The position numbers were made by a program, and so were the translations under genes. A model generated the notes under the pieces. The model saw only the letters and a list, made by a program, of their open reading frames with translations, was not told the DNA's origin and did no database searches. Below, piece after piece: positions 50,255 to 60,252 of a DNA stretch of 64,000 bases; within the stretch, counting starts at the first letter, position 1, and each line of letters starts with the position of its first letter. The stretch is from Cylindrotheca closterium (lineage: Eukaryota > Bacillariophyta > Bacillariophyceae > Bacillariales > Bacillariaceae), in contig CAKOGP040000446.1 in assembly GCA_933822405.4 (NCBI GenBank), positions 492,737-556,736 of the forward strand, in the 5' to 3' direction.

Positions 50255-52642
50255 ATGAGAGAGGTTCCGAAAACCATAATGACGGCTGCCAATAATGGCC
50301 CAGCTACCAAATCAAGAATGTACTCTCAGCCTCAGAAACAGAGCAGTGTATTGCATCATGAAGAGGAGCAGGAGTCCTTCAATATTATGTCAGGAGCAAA
50401 CGCAAAAGCAACTGCGACAGCAACTGCGACAGTAACACAACCACAATCACTCTATTCGACCCCATCAAAGGAACCGAGCTTGTTGAATGATGACAATTTC
50501 TATTCCCGCTTCCTGAACATGGACGATGTTTCCAAATACGCCTCGGACCTGGCCAACAGCCTCGCCTACCATAATCACCATCACCAACCACAACAAAAGA
50601 CAAAGTCTGGCGAAGAAAATGAGGAGATGGATGAAATTACCGTAGCGACTCAATACTTGACGCTAAAGCGTTTGTGCATGTTGCCTCAAATGACGACCGA
50701 TGATATTGCAGGTTGGACCTACATTGTGAATGCCTTTCAAGCGATGAGGACCAGGGAGGAGGAAGGCCGGGATGCTCCCGCTGCGGACAGCAGCAACACT
50801 TCAAGAGTTGAATCGAGCGAACGAGAAGGAGCAGCAACTAAAAAAGCAACTGTGGTGAATGACGAACTAATTCCACATTTGTACAATTCGGACGATGACT
50901 CTTGTGACGATGGTGCGAGTGTGGTGTTGGATATTGATGCGCCGGTGGAAGAAGTCGAAGCTCTGGAGTACATTGCTGCCATGGAAGCTGCTGCTCTTGA
51001 AATGAAGCATCCAGAATGCTACATTCCTGTAGTCGCCCAGAAGGACCGACAAGACTGTCATATTGGTATTCTCTTTGCTCGACAGACGCCAAGATCACCC
51101 TTGATCATCCATCGAGTCGGAAGCAAGGGCATCTTTTCATCTTCAGACCTACTTCCAGGAATGGTTGTTCGGGAGATCAATCGACGACCCATGTCCTTTG
51201 GCGTTGCTCCCGAAGATGCCTTTCTGGAATTGAAGGGTGCACTGGCAGGAGAAGTATCGATCCTTGCCGAAGGTATAGTATGCACGGTCCAACGATTGCA
51301 ACGCAAGCAAAAGATTGGTCTCAAGCTAAAGGAGACTCCATTCGGTACGGTGATCATTGCCAAGATTGCCAACAAGAGCATATTCAAAGATACCGTCCTT
51401 CAAGAAGGAATGACAATCCAAGGTATCAATGGCCAACTCTGCCCATTGACCGCCAAGGCTGCCAAGTTCATCATGAAGGAAACCATTGGAGACATTCAAA
51501 TTGTCGCTGTGGATGGAATCAAGCTCGAAATGGAACGAATCTCAATGGTGCAATCGGGCAAGATCAATCAGCTCTTTCACAAGCAAAACAAAATTAGTGT
51601 CCTGACGCAAGAAGTCAGCGTGGCAGGCCAATCATCATCATCATCATCATTGACAACGAAAAGGACAGCTCCAGCATCAGAGCGAGTATCGGTGGGCGGT
51701 GATGCCGACACCGTTGTAACAACAATGATGGCACCCATTCAATCGGAAACGAGTATTTTGTTGAATGGCGATGGTTTGAGTGCATCCCGATTCGAAGTAA
51801 CCGTGACCAAGAATGGGACCAACAATGATCAAGAACCTGGAATTTCCTTTTCACGGATGAATGCCAGTGCACCCTTGACTATTGACACAATTGAAAAGGA
51901 TGGACTCTTTGGTGAAAGTACTTTAGTAGAAGGTAAGCCTCAAACTTTTGGTGCATATGCTGTCGATACTATACGATACAGCAATCTAACATTTCTCTGG
52001 TGCTCACTTCTTGCTTTAATCCACACAGGTATGGTGGTCGTTTCCATCAATGGCGAAAATATGACCTGGAAAGCCCCCAATGTTGCTGCCGATGCGGTGA
52101 CAACCTCGAATCATGTCACTGTGGTGGCCGAAGCCTTTGTCACTACCGTCATCAAAGCCAATGCGTGCGAGCGAGTCGGTATGACGCTCAAAAAGACCAC
52201 CGATCACAAGATTTACATTGATCAGATTCCCATGGGAAGCAAGTTTTCCTTTACCGCCTTGAAACCGGGCATGGTTCTCTTGACGATCAATGGAAAGCCG
52301 TGTCCCAAGACCATTAAGGAAACCCGAGCCTTGTTTTCGAATATGGGTGAGGGCGAACTCACAATCATGGCGGTCAACGTGGATCGTCATTCATGGAGGA
52401 CTACTAGTGGTGGTGGTAGTACTACTAGATCTGCTAGTACTAGCAGAAGCACTACGCATCACAAGAAACAACAGCAACAGCATCAAAAGCACCAAAAGCA
52501 GCAGCAGCAATCGGATCAAGTCATGGAGACATTGAATGCCTTGGCAGTTTCTTCGTCCAATAGCACTTCGGGGATGATTTTTGGAAATGATTCCTCCACA
52601 GAAGATGAGGACGGCGGAGCTGCCGCTCAAGTAGACTTCTAA
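50255..52642 (+). CDS. PDZ-like family protein with two A-B domain pairs (four domains)
   Basis: Exons 50255-51932 and 52029-52642; the 96-bp intron (GAAG|GTAAGC ... CACACAG|GTATGG) has no stop and is a multiple of three, so the unspliced frame also reads through. Spliced product 763 aa; retention would add 32 aa. Domain order: A1 about 256-340 (GILFARQ, PGMVVREINRRPM), B1 341-422 (KIGLKLKE, EGMTIQGINGQLCP), A2 about 513-615 (PGISFSRM, split by the intron at VEG|MVVVSINGENM), B2 about 616-700 (RVGMTLKKTTDHKIYIDQI, GMVLLTINGKPCP). Splicing restores the conserved GMVVVSING, which proves the intron. The N-terminus is Gln/Ser/Ala-rich; the C-terminus is a Gln/His/Ser tail. No signal peptide. It is the most elaborate member and probably a multivalent scaffold. 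Confidence 0.82.
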   Translation: MREVPKTIMTAANNGPATKSRMYSQPQKQSSVLHHEEEQESFNIMSGANAKATATATATVTQPQSLYSTPSKEPSLLNDDNFYSRFLNMDDVSKYASDLANSLAYHNHHHQPQQKTKSGEENEEMDEITVATQYLTLKRLCMLPQMTTDDIAGWTYIVNAFQAMRTREEEGRDAPAADSSNTSRVESSEREGAATKKATVVNDELIPHLYNSDDDSCDDGASVVLDIDAPVEEVEALEYIAAMEAAALEMKHPECYIPVVAQKDRQDCHIGILFARQTPRSPLIIHRVGSKGIFSSSDLLPGMVVREINRRPMSFGVAPEDAFLELKGALAGEVSILAEGIVCTVQRLQRKQKIGLKLKETPFGTVIIAKIANKSIFKDTVLQEGMTIQGINGQLCPLTAKAAKFIMKETIGDIQIVAVDGIKLEMERISMVQSGKINQLFHKQNKISVLTQEVSVAGQSSSSSSLTTKRTAPASERVSVGGDADTVVTTMMAPIQSETSILLNGDGLSASRFEVTVTKNGTNNDQEPGISFSRMNASAPLTIDTIEKDGLFGESTLVEGKPQTFGAYAVDTIRYSNLTFLWCSLLALIHTGMVVVSINGENMTWKAPNVAADAVTTSNHVTVVAEAFVTTVIKANACERVGMTLKKTTDHKIYIDQIPMGSKFSFTALKPGMVLLTINGKPCPKTIKETRALFSNMGEGELTIMAVNVDRHSWRTTSGGGSTTRSASTSRSTTHHKKQQQQHQKHQKQQQQSDQVMETLNALAVSSSNSTSGMIFGNDSSTEDEDGGAAAQVDF

Positions 52643-52930
52643 TATACACCGGTATAAAAAGAAGACTATTTTTTTAAATCAAATACAACTGCAACTGCAA
52701 CTGCAATATCGAATAGAGCAAGGAGCATTCGGGTACAGTATAGTACGGTAGTATCACGCACGATAGGAAAACGTGGCAATTGACTAGTACGACTGTAACC
52801 CACCGCACCGCACATCATCATCATCGCATCGCACCCATCGCATCGCATCGCATCATCATCAACATCATTACTTGTACATTATTGAGTATAATTGTATATA
52901 TACTTATATGCGTTTTATGTGATTGGCATA
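52643..52930. promoter_or_regulatory. Upstream region of the phosphatase gene
   Basis: 288 bp containing CATCG and CGCAT short repeats (about 52815-52860) and AACTGCAACTGCAA. No gene. Confidence 0.4.
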
Positions 52931-53830
52931 ATGGTGTTGACACTTCAATATTCCTTTATTTTGGTCTTATTGCTGAATAATTCGCCAATGATGATGATGA
53001 TGATGATGACGGTTCAAGGTTTCTCTCCTAACAGTATTCGTTCTCATCATCATCATCGTCATCATCATCATCGTCATCGTCATCATCATCGTCGTCATCG
53101 TCATCAACTGATGTCCGGCATAGAGAATCATGACAATGACAATGACAACTATACAAGGAAAGTACAGCAACAGCCCAAGATGATTGTCTTTGATTTGGAT
53201 GGATGCCTTTGGAAGCCAGAAATGTACGAATTGTCTTGGTATGGCAAAGGATCTCCATTCAAGTCGGATGGCAATAATAAGGGCAATCTGATTTCGGCAA
53301 GTGGCGACAAGGTACATCTCTTGGGGAATGTCCGAACCATCTTTTCCGAGCTTTATTCTAATAATAATAATAATAATAATAAGACTAACAATCGTCACCC
53401 ACAAGAATCATTATCCACTGCTGCACCATTGGTGGGGATTTCTTCGCGGACGGACGAACCGGATTGGGCGCTAGAACTTTTGGAAAAGTTTCGATTGGAC
53501 GATGGAGTGACTCCCATGGCAGCAGTCTTTGGCAATCATGATGATAATAATAATAAGAAGAACAGCAATAATAAATCCCTGATGCAAAATGAAAGGATTG
53601 AAATTTCCTACGACTCCAAGACCAGTCACTTTCAACGACTCTCGGCCAAGACTGGAATTGCTTTGGAAGACATGGTATTTTTTGACAATGAACGAGGTAA
53701 CTGCGTCCAAGTGGCCAAATTAGGTGTGACGGTAGCCTATGTTCCCAATGGAGTCACGTCCAAGTTGTACCAAGCGGCCTTGGATGCCTTTCCAACCACC
53801 TCAGGGGAGGTGGTGAACCTAGACAAATGA
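52931..53830 (+). CDS. HAD phosphatase of the MDP-1 type with plastid-type leader
   Basis: An ATG at 52931 (MVLTLQYSFILVLLL) gives 299 aa and a signal peptide that, after a run of seven Met, ends VQG-FSPN, a diatom plastid-type junction. A more upstream ATG at 52892 is possible. A His/Arg run (CAT repeats) forms the transit region. The catalytic part matches magnesium-dependent phosphatase 1: motif I DLDGCLW (88-94), which differs from the usual DLDYTLW and has Gly at the position after the second Asp; motif II SSRT (171-174); Lys about 230; motif IV FFDNERGN (250-257). Poly-Asn inserts lie in two loops. The reaction would be phosphate-ester hydrolysis on a protein or sugar in the plastid; the substrate is unknown. 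It sits inside the PDZ-like block but is unrelated to it. Confidence 0.8.
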   Translation: MVLTLQYSFILVLLLNNSPMMMMMMMTVQGFSPNSIRSHHHHRHHHHRHRHHHRRHRHQLMSGIENHDNDNDNYTRKVQQQPKMIVFDLDGCLWKPEMYELSWYGKGSPFKSDGNNKGNLISASGDKVHLLGNVRTIFSELYSNNNNNNNKTNNRHPQESLSTAAPLVGISSRTDEPDWALELLEKFRLDDGVTPMAAVFGNHDDNNNKKNSNNKSLMQNERIEISYDSKTSHFQRLSAKTGIALEDMVFFDNERGNCVQVAKLGVTVAYVPNGVTSKLYQAALDAFPTTSGEVVNLDK

Positions 53831-54113
53831 CATTATCTACTGTAGTAGTATAATTTTTTAAAGGACTATATATTGGCTAGTAGAAAGTATAGTGAGGCTG
53901 TACCGGTATTTATTTTATATTGTACTAGTCCTAGTCCTATGATGCGTTGAGGGGATGTTTTGTTATAGTTCTACAGTATGTGTAGCTAAGCGGTAGCCGT
54001 CGTCGACATGGATACATACTGTATGCATGTTTGTACTCTTGAATCGACAATGGTCGTCGATATTCAAAATGTCCATGTTGTCTCTTATTGCCTCTTTTTC
54101 AATCTTCAGTTTA
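53831..54113. other. Convergent 3' spacer
   Basis: 283 bp with one GTACCGGTA site (53900). Nothing else. Confidence 0.4.
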
Positions 54114-55559
54114 TTATACATACCCCGTGCTGGACCTTATGCTGTAACTGTCACCGCCAGTGGTAGTAGTAGCAGTAGTAGCAGTAGAATGGTTATCTTG
54201 CTCTCCAGCACCATTGACCACCGAAGGGGCATTTTCAAAATCATATTCTTCGCCCGTCACAAAGGTAACATAATCTTCATAGTGGTCGGTCCTTGCACTT
54301 AACAATGCAATGGCTTCCTGAACCGAGTCGGGACAGGGATGATCGTTAATGGCAATGATGCGCATTCCACGTTTTAGACCAGTTCCATCCTTGGCCACTC
54401 TCGAGATGTACACACTCTTGGCATATTCAAAGAGTTCCATACCAATGTTCTCCCCTCGTTTGACACGAATGCGTTTGAACATTTTGCCGACTGCCTTTTT
54501 CGCCGCAGCAGCAGAAGAAGAAGAAGATTTTCTGGGAGAATAAGAAGATGATGATGTGGATGGAAGTGGAGGTATTTCATCAGCAGCATCAGTATCATTG
54601 GGATAGGAAGAGGAGGAGAAGAACCGTTGTTCTTTCAATGGTCTGCTTTGCTGTGGTTGTGGTTGTTGTTGTGGCTGTTGTGACACGAATCGAAAATCCA
54701 TTCGTTGGGTCGATTCCGTCAGGGCGTCCAAAACGTTTTTGCAAGATTGTCGACCTCTGCCGCTAATGCTACTCGCCGTACTACTGACAAAGGTAGTACT
54801 CGTAGCAGTACTCCCATCATCCATATCCATACCACCAGGACATTGCCAAAATCCATTGACCAATCCATCCAAAAACCCTTCCATATTGTTCTTGACGAGC
54901 AAGGAAGAGGAATAATCCATGACTCCCGTGACAGCAGTTGGATATCCATTAATGGGCCTCGCACAGGAAAAGACATCCTTGAGTCGCGTCGTTCGATCAG
55001 TAGTAGTACCAGTACTAGTAGTAGTACTAGTAGTACTATCATTATTATAATGAGAATGGTGGTTTCCATCCATGCTGCTGCTGGATGTTATTCTTTCAGC
55101 ACCAGCACCAGCACCAGCACCAGCACCAGCCGAATAATTCAAACTTGCACTCGGCGTACTGCTCCTGCTAGATTTTTTGGTACTATCATCTTGTCGAATA
55201 CTGTTTTCGTCGTCGTCGTCATCTTCATCATCATCGTCATCCTCCAGCAGCTTTTCTAATAGTTGTTGTTCTTTGGATATCCGTAGTAAGGATGCGGGAG
55301 GATTCATAGTCGTGGTAGCATTCGTCTTGTGGCTGCTACCTCCTCCTCGATGTGAGGTATACGTATTGGGAGGTTCCCTTCGTTTTGGCCAATTGTGAAT
55401 GGCCGATGATGCTACTGGAGAGGCATTGTTCGAATCGGAGGAAGAAACAGTAGAGGATGATCCTTCGGAAGATTGCAAACTTGGCAATCCTAATGGAAAC
55501 AAGAATTCACTGTCGGGAGAGGATTCCTTGGTTTCATATTTGAATTCATAGGGTGCCAT
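54114..55559 (-). CDS. PDZ-like family protein, one C-terminal domain
   Basis: 481 aa, one exon. The first 350 residues are low complexity: Ser, Asp (DDDDDEDDDDDE), Thr and Gln runs encoded by trinucleotide repeats, with a short ordered stretch FSCARPINGYPTAVTGV. The PDZ-like domain is at about 358-440: NIGMELFEYAKSVYISRVAKD in family positions, GTGLKRGMRIIAINDHPCP, DSVQEAIALLSA. The SKF step is shortened to KDGTGL. The C-terminus is Thr/Ser-rich. No signal peptide. Last gene of the right-hand block; it converges with the phosphatase gene. Confidence 0.77.
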   Translation of the reverse strand: MAPYEFKYETKESSPDSEFLFPLGLPSLQSSEGSSSTVSSSDSNNASPVASSAIHNWPKRREPPNTYTSHRGGGSSHKTNATTTMNPPASLLRISKEQQLLEKLLEDDDDDEDDDDDENSIRQDDSTKKSSRSSTPSASLNYSAGAGAGAGAGAERITSSSSMDGNHHSHYNNDSTTSTTTSTGTTTDRTTRLKDVFSCARPINGYPTAVTGVMDYSSSLLVKNNMEGFLDGLVNGFWQCPGGMDMDDGSTATSTTFVSSTASSISGRGRQSCKNVLDALTESTQRMDFRFVSQQPQQQPQPQQSRPLKEQRFFSSSSYPNDTDAADEIPPLPSTSSSSYSPRKSSSSSAAAAKKAVGKMFKRIRVKRGENIGMELFEYAKSVYISRVAKDGTGLKRGMRIIAINDHPCPDSVQEAIALLSARTDHYEDYVTFVTGEEYDFENAPSVVNGAGEQDNHSTATTATTTTGGDSYSIRSSTGYV

Positions 55560-56441
55560 TGTGTAGTAGTTGATACTATTGTAGTAACTGATTGATGGTG
55601 CTTTTCACAGTGTCGATCTGTACCTTGAACCTGCTACTCTTGTTCCTGTCAATGTATACATGTATATGTACCTACCTCTGCTGATTCTCACTCAGATCGG
55701 CAATCGTTCCAACTTTTTCCTTCCATTCTATTTTTACATATTGCAGGCGAGGCAGGCCGTCATTATTTAAAAATCATCCTAACCGACACCAAATTTGAGC
55801 CGTTCTTCCTCGAGCGTCGACCATTTTGTTTAGTCACATCATCTCCGTTGACGTCCGACCATAACGACAAAACCGATGGTACGGGAATGGCCTGTGGCAT
55901 GTCTTGTCTATGTAAATATTTTTTTAGAAGGCTCTGTGCGATCTTGGAACGGCCTGCCACGCACCTCTGCTGGAACGTTACAGTACTTGATACCATCAAT
56001 CAATCAACCCATTTGTTTTTGTACCATCGTACACGAACTCTTGTGGTTGCTCATTATGATGGTGCCCTGATCACTGATCACTTGTCTAAACAAGTAGCAG
56101 CGGCAAAAGCAGTTTGTATGGCTGATCCTAATATAAAATACTGTAGTCGTATTATATAATAATATGAATTGTTTATTTTGTTTTTGTTTCATTCCATTTT
56201 TTCTTTTTTCTTTATATGATACACACAAGAGGACAAAGACTGACTCCTCATACCGTACATATACAACCATTCACAACAAAAGGCAAAGAAAGAGCCTGAT
56301 TTGCTCTTTGTGGCCAATCGTTATTGTTGTTTGCAGTAGTGGCAGCAGTATTTGCAGTAACAGTAGTCTCACTTGATTCCTTCCTTTTCCAAAACTTCTC
56401 TCAACACAAGTTATACATACTTGCAAGCAATTTGTTTTACA
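55560..56441. other. Intergenic, nothing recognised
   Basis: About 880 bp between the head of the PDZ-like gene at 55559 and the 3' end of the secreted-protein gene. ORFs of up to 103 codons have no signature. It should contain the 54114-55559 promoter. Confidence 0.4.
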
Positions 56442-58016
56442 TTACAACAAATTGTGAAGCTTCTTTTGGTTCTCGGTAAAGAGTTTTCCATTTTGGAACT
56501 TGTTCGAAACGCTTTCACTCAAGTTACGACGACGAAGACGATCGGGGTCTGCTTCTTCGTCTTCGGGACACTCGCAGTGGACCAAGAAAGTCCAGGCAGC
56601 CGTTTGTGCCGTGTTGTAGTGATCTAGTGGTTGGTAGGTGGCAGGGCAACATTCAAAGACGTCGGTTCCCGATCCATTGGTAATGTCTTGGGCGGCGCCA
56701 GAAGTTTCATCAAAACCAGAGGCAAAGACGGTAACAATGGCAACACCATCGGAACGGCACTTGGCTGTGTATTCTTCATCGGTAGCGCACTTGCCAGAAC
56801 CTGGTTGCAAGTCACAAACTTCATTACCAATTTCGTTGGCTTGATCGTAAACCACGTACATGTTGTGGAAGTCATCTCCTTTGTACAAGTGTTCCGTGGA
56901 AGTGTAGTTGATGGGTTCGGCATAGTTTCCATACGGATTGTAAATCTTGAAGGACACGGTACCATCGCCATTCATGACAATGTCGTGAAGGGGGACGCGT
57001 GGAGGAGGACCATTGGGGTTGTTGGCATGTTCGAAGTATTCCACGACTGGTCCAGCCGAAGCACCGCAGAGAGTGTCCACGGTATCCACCGACTCTTGGG
57101 TGATGTAACAGGTGGGGTAGTTCTCTTCGTAGGCGCAGTCCGTGGGGGCCGTGTAGGACCAGACGCACTCGTTGCCTTCGGGTTCCTCGGAGCAAGTTCC
57201 TCCGGTAGATCCATCCGTGGCGGGAAAGAAGGTCTGTCCCTTGGGAGCAGTGGAGTTGCTGGTGGAAGGAGCGCACTGGCTCTTTCCCCACTTGGCATCG
57301 TCTCCGTCGAGAGCACCAATCTCTGCGGAACCAGAGCAAGTGACTGGGGTGGGGTTCTCCCCATTCCAATCCAATCGGTTGTAGGAGTGCATCATGAAAT
57401 GCACCGTCTGTCCGGGGTAGGCAACTTGACAGAATCTAGAGAACCTGGAACCAGTAGTGCTGGTAACGATACCACTGGAAGCATCGGCGGTTTCTGGGTT
57501 GATGCAAGTCTCATCCCAGTAACCCTTTCCGCTGGGGTTATCAGCATTTTGACAACCTCCTTCATCGGAAAAGCTCTCCGTGTGCATGTTTCCAGCGTAA
57601 TCCACACCGTAATCAGGGTGAAGCTTGCAGGTTTCCTTGGAGGCTTCCAGAGCCGCTTCCGTGGCTTCGTCCATGTTGCTGCGGTCAGATTCGACATTCT
57701 TCGAAAAGACCTCGTAGTACTTATCAGCAGCAACGTAACCGACTTCGGTTTGGTAACAGACGGTGAATTCGCAGCTTCCCGAGCCGCACCTTCGTTGCAC
57801 TTCGTGGACGGTAAAGCCAAGACACGCGGATTGTCCGGCGCAAGTACCATCGTAGACGATATCCTCAGTGAAGTCGTTGTCTACCCTTTCATTGATGACT
57901 TCACCAGTAACGCCGCTATAGTCGCGGGTGGCATCCGTGGCGGATTCTTCGGCAGTTGCAACCGTTGCAATGGTTGCAATAGTTAGACTTAGACTAGCAG
58001 CAGCAGTGAACTTCAT
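56442..58016 (-). CDS. Secreted Cys-rich protein of unknown family, 524 aa
   Basis: Single exon. The signal peptide (FTAAASLSLTIATIATVATA) predicts secretion. The mature part has at least 25 Cys in spaced pairs (CAGQSACLGF, CGSGSCEFTVCYQ, CVWSYTAPTDC, CDLQPGSGKC), consistent with an extracellular disulfide-rich fold, and a probable beta-rich segment (GTVSFKIYNPYGNYAEPINYTS). Several N-x-S/T sites are present. Near the C-terminus CECPEDEEADPDRL leads into RRRNLSESVSN; RRNLS also occurs at silaffin-1 processing sites, but one copy proves nothing. No known domain is recognised. Strong codon bias makes a 451-codon shadow ORF on the plus strand. Wall or matrix protein is the best guess. Confidence 0.75.
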   Translation of the reverse strand: MKFTAAASLSLTIATIATVATAEESATDATRDYSGVTGEVINERVDNDFTEDIVYDGTCAGQSACLGFTVHEVQRRCGSGSCEFTVCYQTEVGYVAADKYYEVFSKNVESDRSNMDEATEAALEASKETCKLHPDYGVDYAGNMHTESFSDEGGCQNADNPSGKGYWDETCINPETADASSGIVTSTTGSRFSRFCQVAYPGQTVHFMMHSYNRLDWNGENPTPVTCSGSAEIGALDGDDAKWGKSQCAPSTSNSTAPKGQTFFPATDGSTGGTCSEEPEGNECVWSYTAPTDCAYEENYPTCYITQESVDTVDTLCGASAGPVVEYFEHANNPNGPPPRVPLHDIVMNGDGTVSFKIYNPYGNYAEPINYTSTEHLYKGDDFHNMYVVYDQANEIGNEVCDLQPGSGKCATDEEYTAKCRSDGVAIVTVFASGFDETSGAAQDITNGSGTDVFECCPATYQPLDHYNTAQTAAWTFLVHCECPEDEEADPDRLRRRNLSESVSNKFQNGKLFTENQKKLHNLL

Positions 58017-58866
58017 GGTATTCCTTATTGAGTGTGGAGTGTGGAGTGTTCAGTAATGGTTATGAATAACAGGTACGGTATAATAGTACGGTAGTTGCTT
58101 GTGTGTTTGTGTTTGTGTTTGTTTTTATATTTCCAACAACGTTCTTTCTAATACGGTAGGGTACAACCGGGCCTTTTTACTTTTTTTGTGTGGCAACACT
58201 CACTCTAACCTGGGAATCGTGAAACATTGCATGGGGAAGTGGGTTCGCGTAGAAACCGGGAATCGTGAAACATTGCATGGGGAAGTGGGTTCGCGTAGAA
58301 ACCGGTACCAAAGCTACAGAAACAAGACGCGAGTGATCAGCCCTCGAAAAGACCCCATTAATCGTGAAGTTCCACTAAATTACTTATGGCAAAGTTATAT
58401 ATTTATCCCTACACGTAGACATTTTAATGTTTGCAGTCATTCTCTTCAGTCTTACACTTCTTAGTCACTCTATATATGCACAATTAGACGAAGACCTTTC
58501 ACTCCCAAAATACATATCACCCAATTTCCAGTAGTCTTTTCTACGACGCCGGTGGAAAAAGGAATCTGGTCAACAAATACGGTAGCATTCAACATGCATG
58601 GGAACAATGACTGCATGCACTTTTTTCCAGACCGGTAGGGCATGATTTAGACCCACTCATGCGACGCGATTTCGATTTATTCGAATCGATATGAATTGAT
58701 GATAGGAAACTACACAAGATCTTTGATGATGATCTTTGATGTGCTGGTGACGGTGCTCGTTTGTATTGCTTTCATCATACCGTATCGGTACAGTACCAGG
58801 GTACCCTCACCATATTCTTCTTCCAAGCATAAAATATAGTAATCGTCCTCCTTTGAACATCCGACA
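58017..58866. other. Divergent spacer between 58016 and 58867
   Basis: About 850 bp. It holds GTGTTTGTGTTTGTG (58098-58118), the 46-bp tandem duplication described separately, and GTATCGGTACAGTACCAGGGTACC (58783-58806). No supported gene. Confidence 0.4.
58212..58305. repeat. Perfect 46-bp tandem duplication
   Basis: The 46-bp unit that starts GGGAATCGTGAAACATTGCA and ends GCGTAGAAACC occurs twice without change (from 58212 and from 58258). Identity implies a recent duplication. Confidence 0.9.
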
Positions 58867-59341
58867 ATGAAAATGAGAATGAAGAATCAGATTCAAACCG
58901 TATTCATAGTGCTGTTGGTGATGGCGTATTTGACAGGTCAAGAATCATCATGTGATGCCTTTTCCAACTCTCCTCAGCGTCATCATCGTCATCATCATCA
59001 TGATCATCCTCCTCGGCATAATTATCAATACTACGGTTGTAGAAATAGGGATCAAATATCCTCTTCCACCAGAATGCATCATCGTCAACATCATCATCAT
59101 CATCATTACTCTATACACCACAGACAAACAAGAACACTCCAAATGACAACGACAAATGATAATGATGCTTCCACCACATCCGACAAAACCAAAGACAACA
59201 GCAAAAGCAAAAATCCAGCAGCCAAGGTTACCTATCGCAAGGCTCGGGCAGAGGATCTACCCAGTATTGCCGCCTTGTTGGAACGATCCTTTCCAGGTGA
59301 CGAGAACGAAAAAGGCGAAGAGGAGGAAGAGTCGACGCCGC

Positions 59342-59372
<31 letters not shown>

Positions 59373-60252
59373 TGACTTTTGGAGCTGGACCAAGAATCCC
59401 TTTTTTTCTTCTTCTTCTTCTTCTTCTTTGCAAGAAAAAGAAAACGAAAAACAGCAGCCAACAGCAGCAGTAGTAGCAGTAGAAGATGAAACTCAAAGGC
59501 TCATTCAAATGTTGCAACAACGATTGACACTTCCACAACATGTTTTAATAGTGGCAGTTGTTGTGGTCGCAGATCCTTCTTCTTCTTCATCATCTGATAA
59601 TGATAATGATAGCAACAACTATTACAACAAGGTGGTGGGATTCATGGAGTTGGGAACCATGCCCGCACCCATTTCCATTCATGTCCCCGTAAACATACCA
59701 TCACGACGACCAGGAATTGTGAATGGTATCAACAACAACAACAACAATGAGGATCAAGAATTCGTGGCGGTCCGTCCCGAGCGACCCTACTTGGCCAACT
59801 TGGCCGTGGATCCAGACTATAGGAGACAACAAATGGGATCCAAATTGGTACAATTGGCAATCAAGGTGGCGACTCAATGGGAGTCCGCCAAGGCGAATGC
59901 TGCTGGTGTCAACTTTTACTTTCATCCATCATCATCGTCACCATCATCGCCATCATCATCATCATCGTCATCCAAAGAAGGTTACAATAATGATTCGAAT
60001 GACGACAACAACGACAATAGTACTAGATTGCTGCTGAAATTATCCACCTTGTACTTGTCGGTGGATTGTGACAATGAGGGTGCAATTGCCTTTTACAAAC
60101 GGCTGCAATTCACTACCGTATTGGACGAAGCACAACAGCAACTAGACGAACAACTAAAACAACAACAACAAGCGAACAATAAGCAACGGCGAACACCAAA
60201 GCTCTACTTGGAAAAGGAACTGATACTAGATATCAACACCGTAGATAGCTAG
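58867..60252 (+). CDS. GNAT N-acetyltransferase with plastid-type leader
   Basis: 461 aa, one exon. The signal peptide (TVFIVLLVMAYLTGQESSCDA) is followed by F-S-N, the plastid import junction. A His-rich transit region, encoded by CAT repeats, reaches to about residue 90. The GNAT fold begins VTYRKARAEDLPSIAALLERSF (121-142 region), is interrupted by Ser/Glu/Gln and Asn inserts, resumes with VVGFMELGTM (256-265), and has the acetyl-CoA loop LAVDPDYRRQQMGSKLV (312-328, R/Q-x-x-G-x pattern) and the final NEGAIAFYKRLQF. It transfers an acetyl group from acetyl-CoA to an amine, probably protein Lys or N-terminus in the plastid; the substrate is inferred. The inserted homopolymers are large for the family. 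Confidence 0.82.

Noticed and set aside
56631..57986. 451-codon plus-strand ORF opposite the Cys-rich secreted gene
   Set aside because: The minus-strand frame has a signal peptide and Cys pattern; the plus ORF is its codon-bias shadow with no such features.
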